The notes under the pieces are model-generated. The model was not told the DNA's origin. It saw only the letters and a program-made list of their open reading frames with translations, and searched no databases. A program made the position numbers and the translations under genes. DNA of 41,692 bases from an uncultured Bacteroidota bacterium (GTDB lineage: Bacteria > Bacteroidota > Bacteroidia > Flavobacteriales > Flavobacteriaceae): the NCBI GenBank assembly GCA_902577515.1, contig CACGZJ010000011.1:1-41692 (forward strand), read 5' to 3'. The stretch's first letter is position 1, and each line of letters starts with the position of its first letter. This document shows positions 16,328 through 24,697 of the stretch, in pieces.

Positions 16328-17050
16328 TTAATCTACCCACATTACATCTGATACAATAACTTGAGCAGTCCAGCCTTCAGGGTCATATTCCTGCATTTTA
16401 GACTGTCTTGGCCATTGTCCACCATAACTATTCAGAGCTTTTAATGCATCAGCTAAAGAAGGGTATCTATCCCAAGTCATAACTGAAGATAAATCCTGAC
16501 TTCTATTATTTAGCTTTAAACCAACTCCCCAACTAATTCTTCCCCCCATATCATTCTCAAATTGTTTTTTCCAAAGGTTTTTGTTTTCATCTATAAAACC
16601 AGCTAAATTTTTTGGTCTAGCAAAATTCCATACTGTTACACTTTCAGGAGTTCTCTCTCCAGCACTTAAAGAGGTTTGTACTGCCCAATTTTGAAAATTA
16701 AAACCACCATCGGTTAGCTTTACAGTGTTTAGTAAAGATGCCTCAATTCCTAAAACAGAACTAGGATCCCAGTTGGATGCAGAGTTTGCAAGATCTTCTG
16801 CTGTCTCATATACATTTATAAATGCATGAGTCCAACCACTTGAAACTCCCCCAACTGCTGCTACAAGTCCCCAAGCTGATTGTTTACCAGCATCTATTGC
16901 TGCTTTTGCAACTTTTGACCAATAAGTAGTCTCTATACTTGCAAATTCGGCTTGATTTTCAGGGGGTACGTTAACATAAGTTATTGAATAATATTGTGCA
17001 TTTAATGCAAATCCAATCGTAATAAATAATACAGTTAAAAATTTTTTCAT
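16328..17050 (-). CDS. Secreted tandem alpha/beta-barrel-like protein, copy D
   Basis: A 240-aa protein with a signal peptide ending ALNAQ. Module 1 reads strand (YYSITYVNVPPENQ), helix (AEFASIETTYWSKVAKAAIDAG), strand (WGLVAAV), strand (THAFINVYE); module 2 starts at SVTVWNFARPKNL and contains a SWGVGLKLNN strand and a second helix. This is the ABM-like layout, twice. Sequence identity with copies A-C is low, so the grouping rests on size, export signal and module pattern. The C-terminus is hydrophobic/aromatic (VSDVMWVD). Function unknown. Bases 17051-17165 upstream are AT-rich with no visible element. Confidence 0.6.
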   Translation of the reverse strand: MKKFLTVLFITIGFALNAQYYSITYVNVPPENQAEFASIETTYWSKVAKAAIDAGKQSAWGLVAAVGGVSSGWTHAFINVYETAEDLANSASNWDPSSVLGIEASLLNTVKLTDGGFNFQNWAVQTSLSAGERTPESVTVWNFARPKNLAGFIDENKNLWKKQFENDMGGRISWGVGLKLNNRSQDLSSVMTWDRYPSLADALKALNSYGGQWPRQSKMQEYDPEGWTAQVIVSDVMWVD

Positions 17051-17165
17051 TTAGTTTAATTTATGATTAATAAATTAAATTTATGGAAGAAAACAATTGG
17101 TTTTAATTTATTTGTGATAAATTTTAAAATATTTTTAAAAATATTACGATAATAACATTTATTAG

Positions 17166-17261
17166 ATGCCAAATGAGATAAAAATGAAATTTTTTAGACC
17201 TTTTTTAATCTTATTGATAATAATGTTCTTTTTTAGCATCTTAATGAGTTTTTTCTCATGA
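17166..17261 (+). CDS. 31-aa single-helix membrane micro-protein
   Basis: The frame begins MPNEIKMKFFRP and then has a Phe/Leu/Ile/Met-rich helix to the end. A second ATG at codon 7 is also possible. Its TGA overlaps the ATG of the CPXCG gene (ATGA, 17258-17261), which argues for real, coupled translation. Basic head and hydrophobic tail predict N-terminus in. No family recognised. Confidence 0.5.
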   Translation: MPNEIKMKFFRPFLILLIIMFFFSILMSFFS

Positions 17262-17443
17262 CAGAGGAATTTTTCTTTCAATGCCCATATTGTTGGGAAG
17301 AGATATCAATGATACTTGATAAATCAGTTTACACAGACTCATATATAGAAGATTGTGAGGTTTGCTGTAATCCAATTGAGATCTCTTACTCTTCAGATGG
17401 AAATGATCTAAGTGGTTTTTCTGCAAATTCAATTGAACAGTAG
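17258..17443 (+). CDS. CPXCG-motif cysteine-rich protein
   Basis: A 61-aa cytoplasmic protein with two zinc-ribbon knuckles: Cys9-x2-Cys12 (FQCPYCWEEI) and Cys33-x2-Cys36 (EDCEVCCNPI). This matches the small CPXCG family in size and spacing, although Trp13 replaces the usual Gly after the first pair. It is thought to bind one zinc; its role is unknown. It is coupled to the 31-aa membrane ORF before it and lies 25 bases upstream of the NTF2-like gene. Confidence 0.85.
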   Translation: MTEEFFFQCPYCWEEISMILDKSVYTDSYIEDCEVCCNPIEISYSSDGNDLSGFSANSIEQ

Positions 17444-17468
17444 TCTAACATTTTATATATTTATTAAT

Positions 17469-17921
17469 ATGACAGAGCAAGATATCTTTAAAGCCCAAAA
17501 TTTGTGGTCTGAGGGAATAATCAAAATGGGACAAATATCTGATGACAGACAATTACTTGAAATTTATGTAAATGATTTTTTAGATAGACTATATAATTTT
17601 GATGATCAAGTGCTCTTCAAACCCACTAAAGCAAAGGATATTCAATTTAGAAATGATAAAAATTCTGCTATCTCTTATTTTATTGCAGGAAATGATAGAG
17701 AGTGTGATGAAGATACCGGGTTTGCATTATTCAATTGGTTCAAAATTACCTTTGAAAACAATAATATTATTATAGGAAAGGAGCATGCTTTAGCTATGGG
17801 AAATTATACATTTGAAAATAATAATTCAAAAATAAAGGTAGAGTTCTCTTTTGGATATATAAAAGTTAATGGATTAGTAAAAATTAATCTTCATCATTCA
17901 TCTATTCCATTTCAAGGATGA
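17469..17921 (+). CDS. NTF2-like / SnoaL-type domain protein
   Basis: A 150-aa cytoplasmic protein. An N-terminal helix (FKAQNLWSEGIIKMGQ) and a C-terminal beta sheet ending in VNGLVKINLHHSSIPF fit the cone-shaped NTF2-like fold, close to proteins annotated as CaMKII-association-domain or DUF4440 relatives. The HHSS motif on the last strand is typical of this subgroup. No enzyme activity can be assigned. I start at the ATG at 17469, not at an earlier in-frame start codon (17412) inside the CPXCG gene. Its TGA overlaps the next ATG (17918-17921). Confidence 0.65.
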   Translation: MTEQDIFKAQNLWSEGIIKMGQISDDRQLLEIYVNDFLDRLYNFDDQVLFKPTKAKDIQFRNDKNSAISYFIAGNDRECDEDTGFALFNWFKITFENNNIIIGKEHALAMGNYTFENNNSKIKVEFSFGYIKVNGLVKINLHHSSIPFQG

Positions 17922-18772
17922 ATTTATCTAGAATAATATCAGGAACAATGAATTGGGGTACTTGGGGAGTTAATTATTCCAAGAAGGAGATGTGTCAATT
18001 GATTTCTGAATCATTTGATTCTGGAATCAACTCATTTGATCATGCAGACATATATGGAGGATATACTACTGAGGAATCATTTGGAGATGCATTTTTAGAT
18101 ACAGGAATTAAAAGAGAGGATGTTTTTTTTATATCTAAATGTGGAATAATGTATCCAAGTAAAAAGTTGCCAATTAAGATTAAGCATTATGACTATTCAG
18201 AAGGTCATATTATAAAATCAGTTGACAATTCTTTAAAACATCTTAAAACTGATTACCTAGATTGCTTTTTACTTCATAGGCCAAGCCCATTAATGGATGT
18301 ATCCATAATCGCTAATACAATAAATAGTCTAATTAAAAGCGGTAAAATTAAAAGTTTTGGTGTTTCAAATTTCACAACTAGTCAAATGGAAATGTTTAAA
18401 GGTAAAGTTGAGATATTATATAATCAGATAAATTTATCTATAACCCATATTGATCATATGTTCGATGGAACATTAGAATATATGCAAGCCAATAACATTT
18501 TACCAATGGCTTATAGTCCTTTAGGGTCATATTTTAAAAATGAGAACAACGAACTAAAAAAAGTTGTAGAAAAGCTAAAGAAAAAATATGGTTGTACTGA
18601 CTATGAATTACTTATTTGCTGGTTATTAAATCATCCATCTAAAATCTATCCAGTAATTGGTACTACAAAATCTAATAGATTAAAAAAGAGTATAAAATCA
18701 CTTAAGATTCAGATTGATTTAATTGACTGGTTTGAGCTTTTAGAGGCTCACCTAGGAAATAGAGTGCCTTAA
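17918..18772 (+). CDS. Aldo/keto reductase family oxidoreductase
   Basis: A 284-aa NAD(P)H-dependent reductase, similar in layout to E. coli YdhF. The catalytic tetrad is complete: Asp41 and Tyr46 (SFDHADIYGG), Lys74 (FISKCG) and His120 (FLLHRP). The GVSNF strand and the VIGTTKSNRLKKS phosphate-binding segment near the C-terminus complete the (alpha/beta)8 barrel. The substrate is unknown; the family reduces aldehydes and ketones. It ends the four-gene coupled run, and its TAA interlocks (TTAA) with the stop of the convergent CotH gene. Confidence 0.93.
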   Translation: MNLSRIISGTMNWGTWGVNYSKKEMCQLISESFDSGINSFDHADIYGGYTTEESFGDAFLDTGIKREDVFFISKCGIMYPSKKLPIKIKHYDYSEGHIIKSVDNSLKHLKTDYLDCFLLHRPSPLMDVSIIANTINSLIKSGKIKSFGVSNFTTSQMEMFKGKVEILYNQINLSITHIDHMFDGTLEYMQANNILPMAYSPLGSYFKNENNELKKVVEKLKKKYGCTDYELLICWLLNHPSKIYPVIGTTKSNRLKKSIKSLKIQIDLIDWFELLEAHLGNRVP

Positions 18773-20148
18773 AGGAAACCCATGTGTTGGTCTAGCCAGC
18801 TCAATCTTCTGTCTATCCATTCTTTTAAAAAAGTAATTTCTTCTTCATGCGTATTGCCTACAAACGAATTTGGCCAAATCCATTTGCCAATAATTGGCCA
18901 ATAAATAAAGTTTTCATTTATCATATTATTATTGGATAAGAACTGAACATGTGAATCAATAATATTATTTATAATAATGTTACTGAGTTTTACTTGCCTT
19001 AGCTCTTCCCATCTGTTTTTTAATCTATTTTTGAAATATTCACTTTCCATTAACCTCTCCCACCAAAAAGGTATCTGCCAAACATCGCCTGGGCATATTG
19101 AATTAAATTTGTAACCCCATCCAGTTGCACTATAACCTTGACAATAATCAGCATTTCCAAATGCTAGATTGAAGTCCCAAATTGGACCCATTTTCAATTT
19201 TCCAGAGGTGTCTTTATTTAAATAAGTACTTAATCTGTATCCATCAATATTTTTGGTAAGCTCATTAATTATAAAAAAATCAATAAAACTGTCAATGTCA
19301 ATGAAGTTTAAATAGTTAGGATTTTCAGATAAATCAAAATTATCCTCTGCTAATATTGATTCAAAATTATTTATAGTTGATATGATATGTTTCTTTTGAT
19401 TATCATTTATTTCTATTGGCTTTGGATAATGGTATATAAAATAAATTTCAGATTCATCAGAAATATTTCCATTAGTATCATAATTTGATCTAAATGAAAA
19501 TGATTCATTGTAACAAGTGTTACAATTTGCTCCTTCACCTGTTGGTTTATCAATTTTGACAATAAATCCTCCTTTATCTGAATTATGATCAAATTGAGAT
19601 ATATTAACTCTATTTACATCTCTCTTAATTTTTTCCATTAGTATATATAAACCATTGTTTTGTTCATTTATAAATAAATTGTAAAACTTAGTATTACTAG
19701 CTTTAAAACCAATACTATTAGATAGGTCAAAAACAAGTTTATTTCTTATTAATGATTTATCGGTGTATGGGCCATATAAAATCCAATCCTCTTCACTCGG
19801 AAAACCCCCAATGCTTTCATCCTGATCCTGAGTATAACTTGAGTTTTTAGTTTCAAAAGCATAGGATTTTTTTGGAAACATTTGAGATGAACTACCTCTA
19901 ATTTCTATTCCTATTTTAAAATTAGATTGATTATTATTTTCTAAAACTGTGAGGTCAGCCATGACTTTTGGCTCATCTACTATTTCCCTACCATTTGTAT
20001 TAATTTTCATCGTTGGGAAATTTAAATTAAGATCTTCCAAAACAGTAATTAATTCATTATCATCAATAGAATCTTGCTTACTACAAGAGCTATGTAATAT
20101 TATAATGATAAATAATAATATTCTTTTAATATTAAATGAATAATTCAT
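18769..20148 (-). CDS. CotH kinase family lipoprotein
   Basis: A 459-aa protein; the lipobox HSSC (Cys22) follows a long Ile-rich signal. Spore-coat CotH kinase blocks are present: IRGSSSQMFPKKSYAFE, the NKLVFDLSNSIG helix, YILMEKIKRDVNRVN, GGFIVKIDKP and the metal-binding GPIWDFNLAFG. CotH-type enzymes phosphorylate proteins on Ser/Thr, but surface lipoprotein members in Bacteroidota have no known target and may instead bind polymers. The start overlaps the upstream pterin dehydratase gene by 17 bases, so it is last in a four-gene minus-strand operon. Confidence 0.9.
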   Translation of the reverse strand: MNYSFNIKRILLFIIIILHSSCSKQDSIDDNELITVLEDLNLNFPTMKINTNGREIVDEPKVMADLTVLENNNQSNFKIGIEIRGSSSQMFPKKSYAFETKNSSYTQDQDESIGGFPSEEDWILYGPYTDKSLIRNKLVFDLSNSIGFKASNTKFYNLFINEQNNGLYILMEKIKRDVNRVNISQFDHNSDKGGFIVKIDKPTGEGANCNTCYNESFSFRSNYDTNGNISDESEIYFIYHYPKPIEINDNQKKHIISTINNFESILAEDNFDLSENPNYLNFIDIDSFIDFFIINELTKNIDGYRLSTYLNKDTSGKLKMGPIWDFNLAFGNADYCQGYSATGWGYKFNSICPGDVWQIPFWWERLMESEYFKNRLKNRWEELRQVKLSNIIINNIIDSHVQFLSNNNMINENFIYWPIIGKWIWPNSFVGNTHEEEITFLKEWIDRRLSWLDQHMGFL

Positions 20149-20425
20149 TAAATGTTTCCTGAATAAATTTAGCTAATTCAAAATCAAGTTCAGATATTCC
20201 ACCGATACTGTGAGTTGATAATCTGAATTCAACACAATCATAATCAATAATAATCTTTGGATGATGATCCATTTTTTCAGCTTTATCTGAAACAAGATTT
20301 GCTAAACTCATTGCTTCCATAAAGGAGTTAAGTTTATATATTCGAGAAATACAACTATTATCAAAGCTCCATTTTTTAAGGTTTACTAATTTAGCTTCAA
20401 TATCAGCAGATGAAAGTTTTTCCAA
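20132..20425 (-). CDS. 4a-hydroxytetrahydrobiopterin dehydratase (PCD/DCoH)
   Basis: A 97-aa protein of the normal length. It recycles 4a-hydroxytetrahydropterin formed by aromatic amino acid hydroxylases. The active-site block MDHHPKIIIDYDCVEFRLST, with the paired His, and THSIGGISELDFELA are diagnostic. The start is a TTG (20423-20425): there is no ATG nearby, and the N-terminal MEKLSSADIEAKL fits the family. The TTG lies one base after the preceding gene's TAA. No phenylalanine hydroxylase is in the window. It overlaps the CotH gene by 17 bases. Confidence 0.92.
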   Translation of the reverse strand: MEKLSSADIEAKLVNLKKWSFDNSCISRIYKLNSFMEAMSLANLVSDKAEKMDHHPKIIIDYDCVEFRLSTHSIGGISELDFELAKFIQETFNELFI

Positions 20426-20426
20426 T

Positions 20427-20621
20427 TTAATTTGAATTTAGATATTTCCAAATATAATATATCGGAATTAAAATTACAGCAAAAATTATTGCATAAAATA
20501 AGAAATAAGCAAGTAATATAAGAGCTAAGCAGACAAAAAGAACTCTAATTATTATAGAGATTAATGGATGAGACATTAAGTCGTAGTAAAAATCTAAAAA
20601 AAATTTTTTAAAATTATCCAT
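20427..20621 (-). CDS. Small membrane protein (64 aa)
   Basis: The ATG at 20621 is preferred over the TTG two codons upstream. The first 15 residues are charged and aromatic (MDNFKKFFLDFYYDL), followed by two closely spaced hydrophobic segments (about residues 20-40 and 42-58), giving a helical hairpin, and a short polar tail. No family recognised. It lies between the AlkA-like and pterin dehydratase genes with gaps of 15 and 1 bases, so it is surely in the same transcript. Confidence 0.6.
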   Translation of the reverse strand: MDNFKKFFLDFYYDLMSHPLISIIIRVLFVCLALILLAYFLFYAIIFAVILIPIYYIWKYLNSN

Positions 20622-20636
20622 ATGCAAATTTAATAA

Positions 20637-21254
20637 TTATGTAAAGAAGTATTTATCTTCAATTGATTTCCAAAGAAGAAGTGACGCAACACTTTTATAT
20701 GGAGACCAAGACTCAACTAGAGAATTTAATTGATCTTCATCTTTAATATCAATTTTATAATTAATCTTTATACTATTCATTAATGCTAAGTCTCCTTTGG
20801 AAAAAATATTAATTCTCATTAGAACAAACATTAAGAACATTTCAGATGACCAAAGCCCAATTCCTTTTATCTTAGTTAATTCATCTATAACCTCCTGATT
20901 AGATGCATTTAAAAAGTCATAACTATTTTCTTTAAAATACTTGAATACATTTTTTACGTAGGCCACCTTTCTAAATGATATTCCTATAGATTGAAGTTCT
21001 TTATCATTTAATTGAATTATTTCATCATTAGTAAGATTCTCAACTTTTTCAATAAATCTATTTTTTATAGTAATGGCAGCTTTAAAACTTACTTGCTGTT
21101 CAATTATTAAATAGGCTAATGCAAGAGGGAAATTTTCATTAAATCTTTCTAAAATATCAATACTGCGGGAATATTTATTCATTAAATGATCAAGACAGGG
21201 ATCTTTTGATAAATAATTATATGCTTTTTTTAACGTTTTTTGATTGAGTTCCAT
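20637..21254 (-). CDS. DNA-3-methyladenine glycosylase II family (HhH-GPD) protein
   Basis: A 205-aa base-excision glycosylase of the AlkA-like single-domain type. The helix-hairpin-helix LTKIKGIGLWSSEMFLM is followed 20-odd residues later by the catalytic Asp155 in FSKGDLALM. The N-terminal helix ALAYLIIEQQVSFKAA is also typical. It removes 3-methyladenine and other alkylated purines. It lacks the N-terminal TATA-like domain of E. coli AlkA, as usual for short bacterial forms. First gene of the minus-strand operon that ends with cotH. Confidence 0.92.
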   Translation of the reverse strand: MELNQKTLKKAYNYLSKDPCLDHLMNKYSRSIDILERFNENFPLALAYLIIEQQVSFKAAITIKNRFIEKVENLTNDEIIQLNDKELQSIGISFRKVAYVKNVFKYFKENSYDFLNASNQEVIDELTKIKGIGLWSSEMFLMFVLMRINIFSKGDLALMNSIKINYKIDIKDEDQLNSLVESWSPYKSVASLLLWKSIEDKYFFT

Positions 21255-21280
21255 TTATAAAAAAAAACGATATTTGTAGT

Positions 21281-21718
21281 ATGAAAAAAATAATTTTAAG
21301 TATAACTCTTCTTCTGCTTTCATGCTCTGAAGATACAAAAGAAAAACTTGTAGTTTATCAATCTCCAACTTGTGGATGTTGCTCCGGGTGGGTTGCCAAC
21401 ATGGAAAGCAATGGAATGAATGTTGAGGCTATTAAAACAAACGACATGTATACCACAAAGGTCAATGCAGGTATTGAAATGAGTCTTTCATCATGCCATA
21501 CAGGTTTTATTGGCGACTATTTTATTGAAGGTCATGTACCTTATGATGCAATTTCAAAATTATTAAGTGAAAGGCCTGACATAAAGGGTATAACTGTGCC
21601 TGGTATGCCTGCTGGTATAAATGTTCCAGGTATGGAGGTTAATAATGAAAGAGCAAAGTTTGATGTTTTAGCTGTCAATAATGACGGTACTACCTTCGTG
21701 TGGAAACAATATGAATAA
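21281..21718 (+). CDS. DUF411 metal-binding lipoprotein
   Basis: A 145-aa protein with lipobox LLSC (Cys15). DUF411 hallmarks are present: VVYQSPTCGCCSGWV (Cys31, Cys33, Cys34), SSCHTGFIGDYFIEGHVP, and GITVPGMPAGINVPGM. The Cys/Met/His content suggests copper binding in the periplasm. Such proteins are often found near copper-handling genes, and the cupredoxin and HMA fusion elsewhere in the window fit that theme loosely. It overlaps the next small lipoprotein gene by 8 bases (ATGAATAA). Confidence 0.9.
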   Translation: MKKIILSITLLLLSCSEDTKEKLVVYQSPTCGCCSGWVANMESNGMNVEAIKTNDMYTTKVNAGIEMSLSSCHTGFIGDYFIEGHVPYDAISKLLSERPDIKGITVPGMPAGINVPGMEVNNERAKFDVLAVNNDGTTFVWKQYE

Positions 21719-21959
21719 ATTAAAATACCTATTCTCTTTTTTTTTAGTTATAACATTATCATGTGAGAAAAAAGAAAGGTGCTATACGGTAGAAGGAAAA
21801 GAAATCATTAATGGAGAATATTATTTCTTATTAGATAACAATCATTTTTATAGTAGTAATAGAGATATAAACAGCGGTATACCAGATCCATATGGAACTG
21901 GTAAAGTGAACAAAGAAACATACAATTCTGTTGATATTGGAGATAAGTATTGTAATTAA
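21711..21959 (+). CDS. Small lipoprotein (82 aa), unknown
   Basis: Starts at the ATG at 21711, which gives a proper lipoprotein signal (lipobox ITLSC, Cys18). An in-frame start 10 codons earlier would spoil it. The mature part has two Cys (ERCYTVEG and the C-terminal DKYCN) and a beta-rich core (IINGEYYFLLDNNHF). No family recognised. It is coupled to the DUF411 gene through ATGAATAA, so a shared periplasmic role is plausible. Confidence 0.7.
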   Translation: MNKLKYLFSFFLVITLSCEKKERCYTVEGKEIINGEYYFLLDNNHFYSSNRDINSGIPDPYGTGKVNKETYNSVDIGDKYCN

Positions 21960-21960
21960 A

Positions 21961-21994
21961 AAACCTGCCTAAAAAACCATAAAAAGGCAGGTTT
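21961..21994 (+). terminator. Hairpin after the DUF411 operon
   Basis: AAACCTGCCT and AGGCAGGTTT form a perfect 10-bp stem with a 14-base A-rich loop, starting 2 bases after the stop codon. The T tail is short, so termination strength is uncertain. The remaining 186 bases up to 22180 are AT-rich with no recognisable element except GAAATTTG at 22153-22160. Confidence 0.6.
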
Positions 21995-22180
21995 GCAAAT
22001 CAGATGCTATATATAGCGAACATAAACTAGGTTAATTACATTTAAGATGTAATTTCTATTTAAATTTACTCAGGTAATTTTTTTAATTAATTTATAGATC
22101 TTAAATTTTTAAAAGAATTATGATATTAAAAAAAAAGTATATCTTTTTTTATGAAATTTGTTTTTTATTAATAAAAAAAT

Positions 22181-24277
22181 ATGAATTTGAAAACAAGATT
22201 TATAAATGTAAAACTTATAGGGTTAATTTTATTAATTGTCTCTTGTGACTCAAAAATGAATAAAGTTGATATAAATGAGAATCAATTAGATAAAGAGACA
22301 AGTCTTTATCTAAAACAACATTCTGAAAATCCAATTAATTGGCAGAGATGGTCAAAATCAATATTTAATACATCAGAAGAATTAGATAAACTACTTGTTG
22401 TTAGTATTGGATATTCCAGTTGTCACTGGTGTCATGTAATGGAGGAAGAAACATTTGCAAATGATTCAATTGCAAAAATAATGAACCAAAATTTTATTAA
22501 TATTAAGGTAGACAGAGAAGAAAATCCTGACGTAGATCAAGCATATATGACGGCTTCCCAATTAATGACTGGTATGGGCGGTTGGCCATTAAATGTTATA
22601 ACATTACCTGATGGAAGCCCTATTTATGCAGGTACATATCATACTACAGAGCAATGGGATGATATTCTTAAAAGAATAATAAGGCTTAAAAGAGATAATT
22701 ACGATGGTCTAAAAGAGATAGCAAATAATGTTAAAAACGGAGTTACAGATATAAATACTATAAAAAAGAAGGAGAGAATTTCTGAATTTAATTCTGAATA
22801 TTTAAAAATAAATATTGATAGTTGGAAAAACAAATGGGATATCAATAATGGAGGTGATATAGCACAGCAAAAATTTGTTTCACCATCTAAATATCTCTTT
22901 TTGCTAAATTATGGTAAAATTTATAAGGACATAGAAGTTCTAGATCATGTTAAAAAAACCTTGGATATCGTTTCTTCAAGTGGACTAAAAGATTTTGTTG
23001 AAGGAGGATTTTATAGATATACAGTGGATAATGAGTGGAAAGTACCTCATTTTGAGAAAATGCTTTACGATCAAGCTCAACTAATTTCACTTTTTTCAAA
23101 AGCATATAAAGTTTTTTCAAGTGAACACTATAAAAATATAATTAAAAGAACCGTATCCTTTCTAAACAATAATATGCTTTCAGATGATGGATTATTCTTT
23201 GCAGCGATGGATGCAGATACAGACGGTGAAGAAGGGAAATATTATTCTTTCGATTATAATGAATTATTAGAAATCTCATCTGAATCTAATCTAAATTTAT
23301 TTTTGAGCTATTTCAATATTGATATTGACAAACCTTGGGAAAACAATAAATACCTTCTATTACCAAGTAATAATGATAATTGGTTGGAAAAGAATAAAAT
23401 AAGCGAAGAAGAACTTAATGATTTAAAAAATAAGTGGATTAATAATATTTTAAAAATTAAAAAAAATAGAACTAAGCCAAGAATTGATGATAAGATTATC
23501 GTTTCGTGGAATGCTCTAGCTGTAATTGGCCTTGTTGATGCTTATGAAGCATTAAAAGATAAAAGCTATCTTGATCAAGCTAAACAAATGTTTTCAGAGT
23601 TAAAAGATAAATCCTTCAGAAGAAATAAGTTAGTTCACACATATAAAGAAAATCAATTTCAGGAAGGAGTTTTAGAAGATTATGCTTTTTTTTCAAAAGC
23701 GGCTATGAAATTATTTCAGGTAACTGGAGATATCTCTTATTTTGAATTTTCAAAAAGTATCATAGATGATGCTATAGAACTATTTAATGATGAAAACTCA
23801 GACCTATTAGTTTATAGTAAAAATGAAGATTTATTTACAAAATTAATTTCAATTGATGATGGGGTTATCCCATCTCCTAATTCAATCATTTCAGAGCAAT
23901 TATTCAATATAGGACATGTTATATTCGATGATTATTATCTTGATCTATCTAATAAGATGGCATCATCTGTTGTGGAGATTATTGATGGTAATATTAATTC
24001 TTATTCAGTTTGGGCTAATAACATATTAAATCGGGTCGAATCATTTTATGAAATTGCTGTTATTGGACCAAATTCTAATTCTGTAACTGATAAAATTAAT
24101 AAATACTTTACCCCTAATACAATTGTAGTTCAATCTAGTATTGATAGTGATATTCCTTTATTTATTGATAGGTATTTTGATGATAAAACATATATTTATG
24201 TTTGTCAAAACAAAACATGTCAAAGACCTGAAACAAATATAGATATTGCTCTTAAACAAGTACCATATATAAATTAA
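22181..24277 (+). CDS. DUF255 / YyaL-type thioredoxin-like lipoprotein
   Basis: A 698-aa protein. The lipobox LIVSC (Cys22) is followed by a thioredoxin-like DUF255 domain (about residues 35-190) with the redox pair Cys81-His-Trp-Cys84 in SSCHWCHVMEEE and MGGWPLNVITLPDG. After it comes an (alpha/alpha)6 barrel of the N-acylglucosamine 2-epimerase-like type, containing GGFYRYTVDNEWKVPHFEKM and KIIVSWNALAV. This is the SPATA20/YyaL architecture, normally cytoplasmic; lipidation is a marine Bacteroidota-type variant. Role unknown, perhaps thiol-disulfide or sugar related. The next lipoprotein gene starts on the base after its stop. Confidence 0.9.
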   Translation: MNLKTRFINVKLIGLILLIVSCDSKMNKVDINENQLDKETSLYLKQHSENPINWQRWSKSIFNTSEELDKLLVVSIGYSSCHWCHVMEEETFANDSIAKIMNQNFINIKVDREENPDVDQAYMTASQLMTGMGGWPLNVITLPDGSPIYAGTYHTTEQWDDILKRIIRLKRDNYDGLKEIANNVKNGVTDINTIKKKERISEFNSEYLKINIDSWKNKWDINNGGDIAQQKFVSPSKYLFLLNYGKIYKDIEVLDHVKKTLDIVSSSGLKDFVEGGFYRYTVDNEWKVPHFEKMLYDQAQLISLFSKAYKVFSSEHYKNIIKRTVSFLNNNMLSDDGLFFAAMDADTDGEEGKYYSFDYNELLEISSESNLNLFLSYFNIDIDKPWENNKYLLLPSNNDNWLEKNKISEEELNDLKNKWINNILKIKKNRTKPRIDDKIIVSWNALAVIGLVDAYEALKDKSYLDQAKQMFSELKDKSFRRNKLVHTYKENQFQEGVLEDYAFFSKAAMKLFQVTGDISYFEFSKSIIDDAIELFNDENSDLLVYSKNEDLFTKLISIDDGVIPSPNSIISEQLFNIGHVIFDDYYLDLSNKMASSVVEIIDGNINSYSVWANNILNRVESFYEIAVIGPNSNSVTDKINKYFTPNTIVVQSSIDSDIPLFIDRYFDDKTYIYVCQNKTCQRPETNIDIALKQVPYIN

Positions 24278-24697
24278 ATGAGAATTAAAAAATTTATATC
24301 AATTCTAATATTATTCATCATAGGTTGTTCAACTAATGAAAAATCAAAAGAATGCACTACATTTTTAGAATGTCTTGATGGAACATATTGGACAAACAAT
24401 AATAACCAATCAGTTTGGACTTTCAATGACCAAGTTAAAGGAGCATATCTTGAGGTTTTTATTAGAGGAGATGATTGCTACAAATATGAAAATAATTTTA
24501 TTGTAGATGCTCAATTTAAATATCAGACAAAAGATAATTTATCAGAAGAATTTAATGGATCTAGCTGGTTTTATACAATAGTTAACGATAGTGTAATTGA
24601 AAAAACTAAATCTACTGGAGGAAATACTATTTTCTTTTATAAAACTGATAAAATTTATCTAGATAATATACTAGATCTTGATGAATGTAATTATTAA
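24278..24697 (+). CDS. Lipoprotein of unknown function (139 aa)
   Basis: Begins immediately after the YyaL-type stop codon (TAAATG). Lipobox FIIGC at Cys17. The mature domain looks like a small beta-sandwich or lipocalin-like fold: TYWTNNNNQSVWTFND, YLEVFIRGDDCYKYE, SWFYTIVNDSVIEKT. Four Cys in the mature part (CTTFLEC, DDC, DEC) could form two disulfides. No family recognised. Co-transcription with the thioredoxin-like lipoprotein is likely. The stop abuts the stop of the convergent NagX-like gene with no gap. Confidence 0.7.
   Translation: MRIKKFISILILFIIGCSTNEKSKECTTFLECLDGTYWTNNNNQSVWTFNDQVKGAYLEVFIRGDDCYKYENNFIVDAQFKYQTKDNLSEEFNGSSWFYTIVNDSVIEKTKSTGGNTIFFYKTDKIYLDNILDLDECNY

Noticed and set aside
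21960-22180. Possible small RNA gene after the DUF411 operon
   Set aside because: Only one hairpin with a weak tail is visible, plus an isolated GAAATTTG box; no second terminator or conserved element can be argued from sequence alone.
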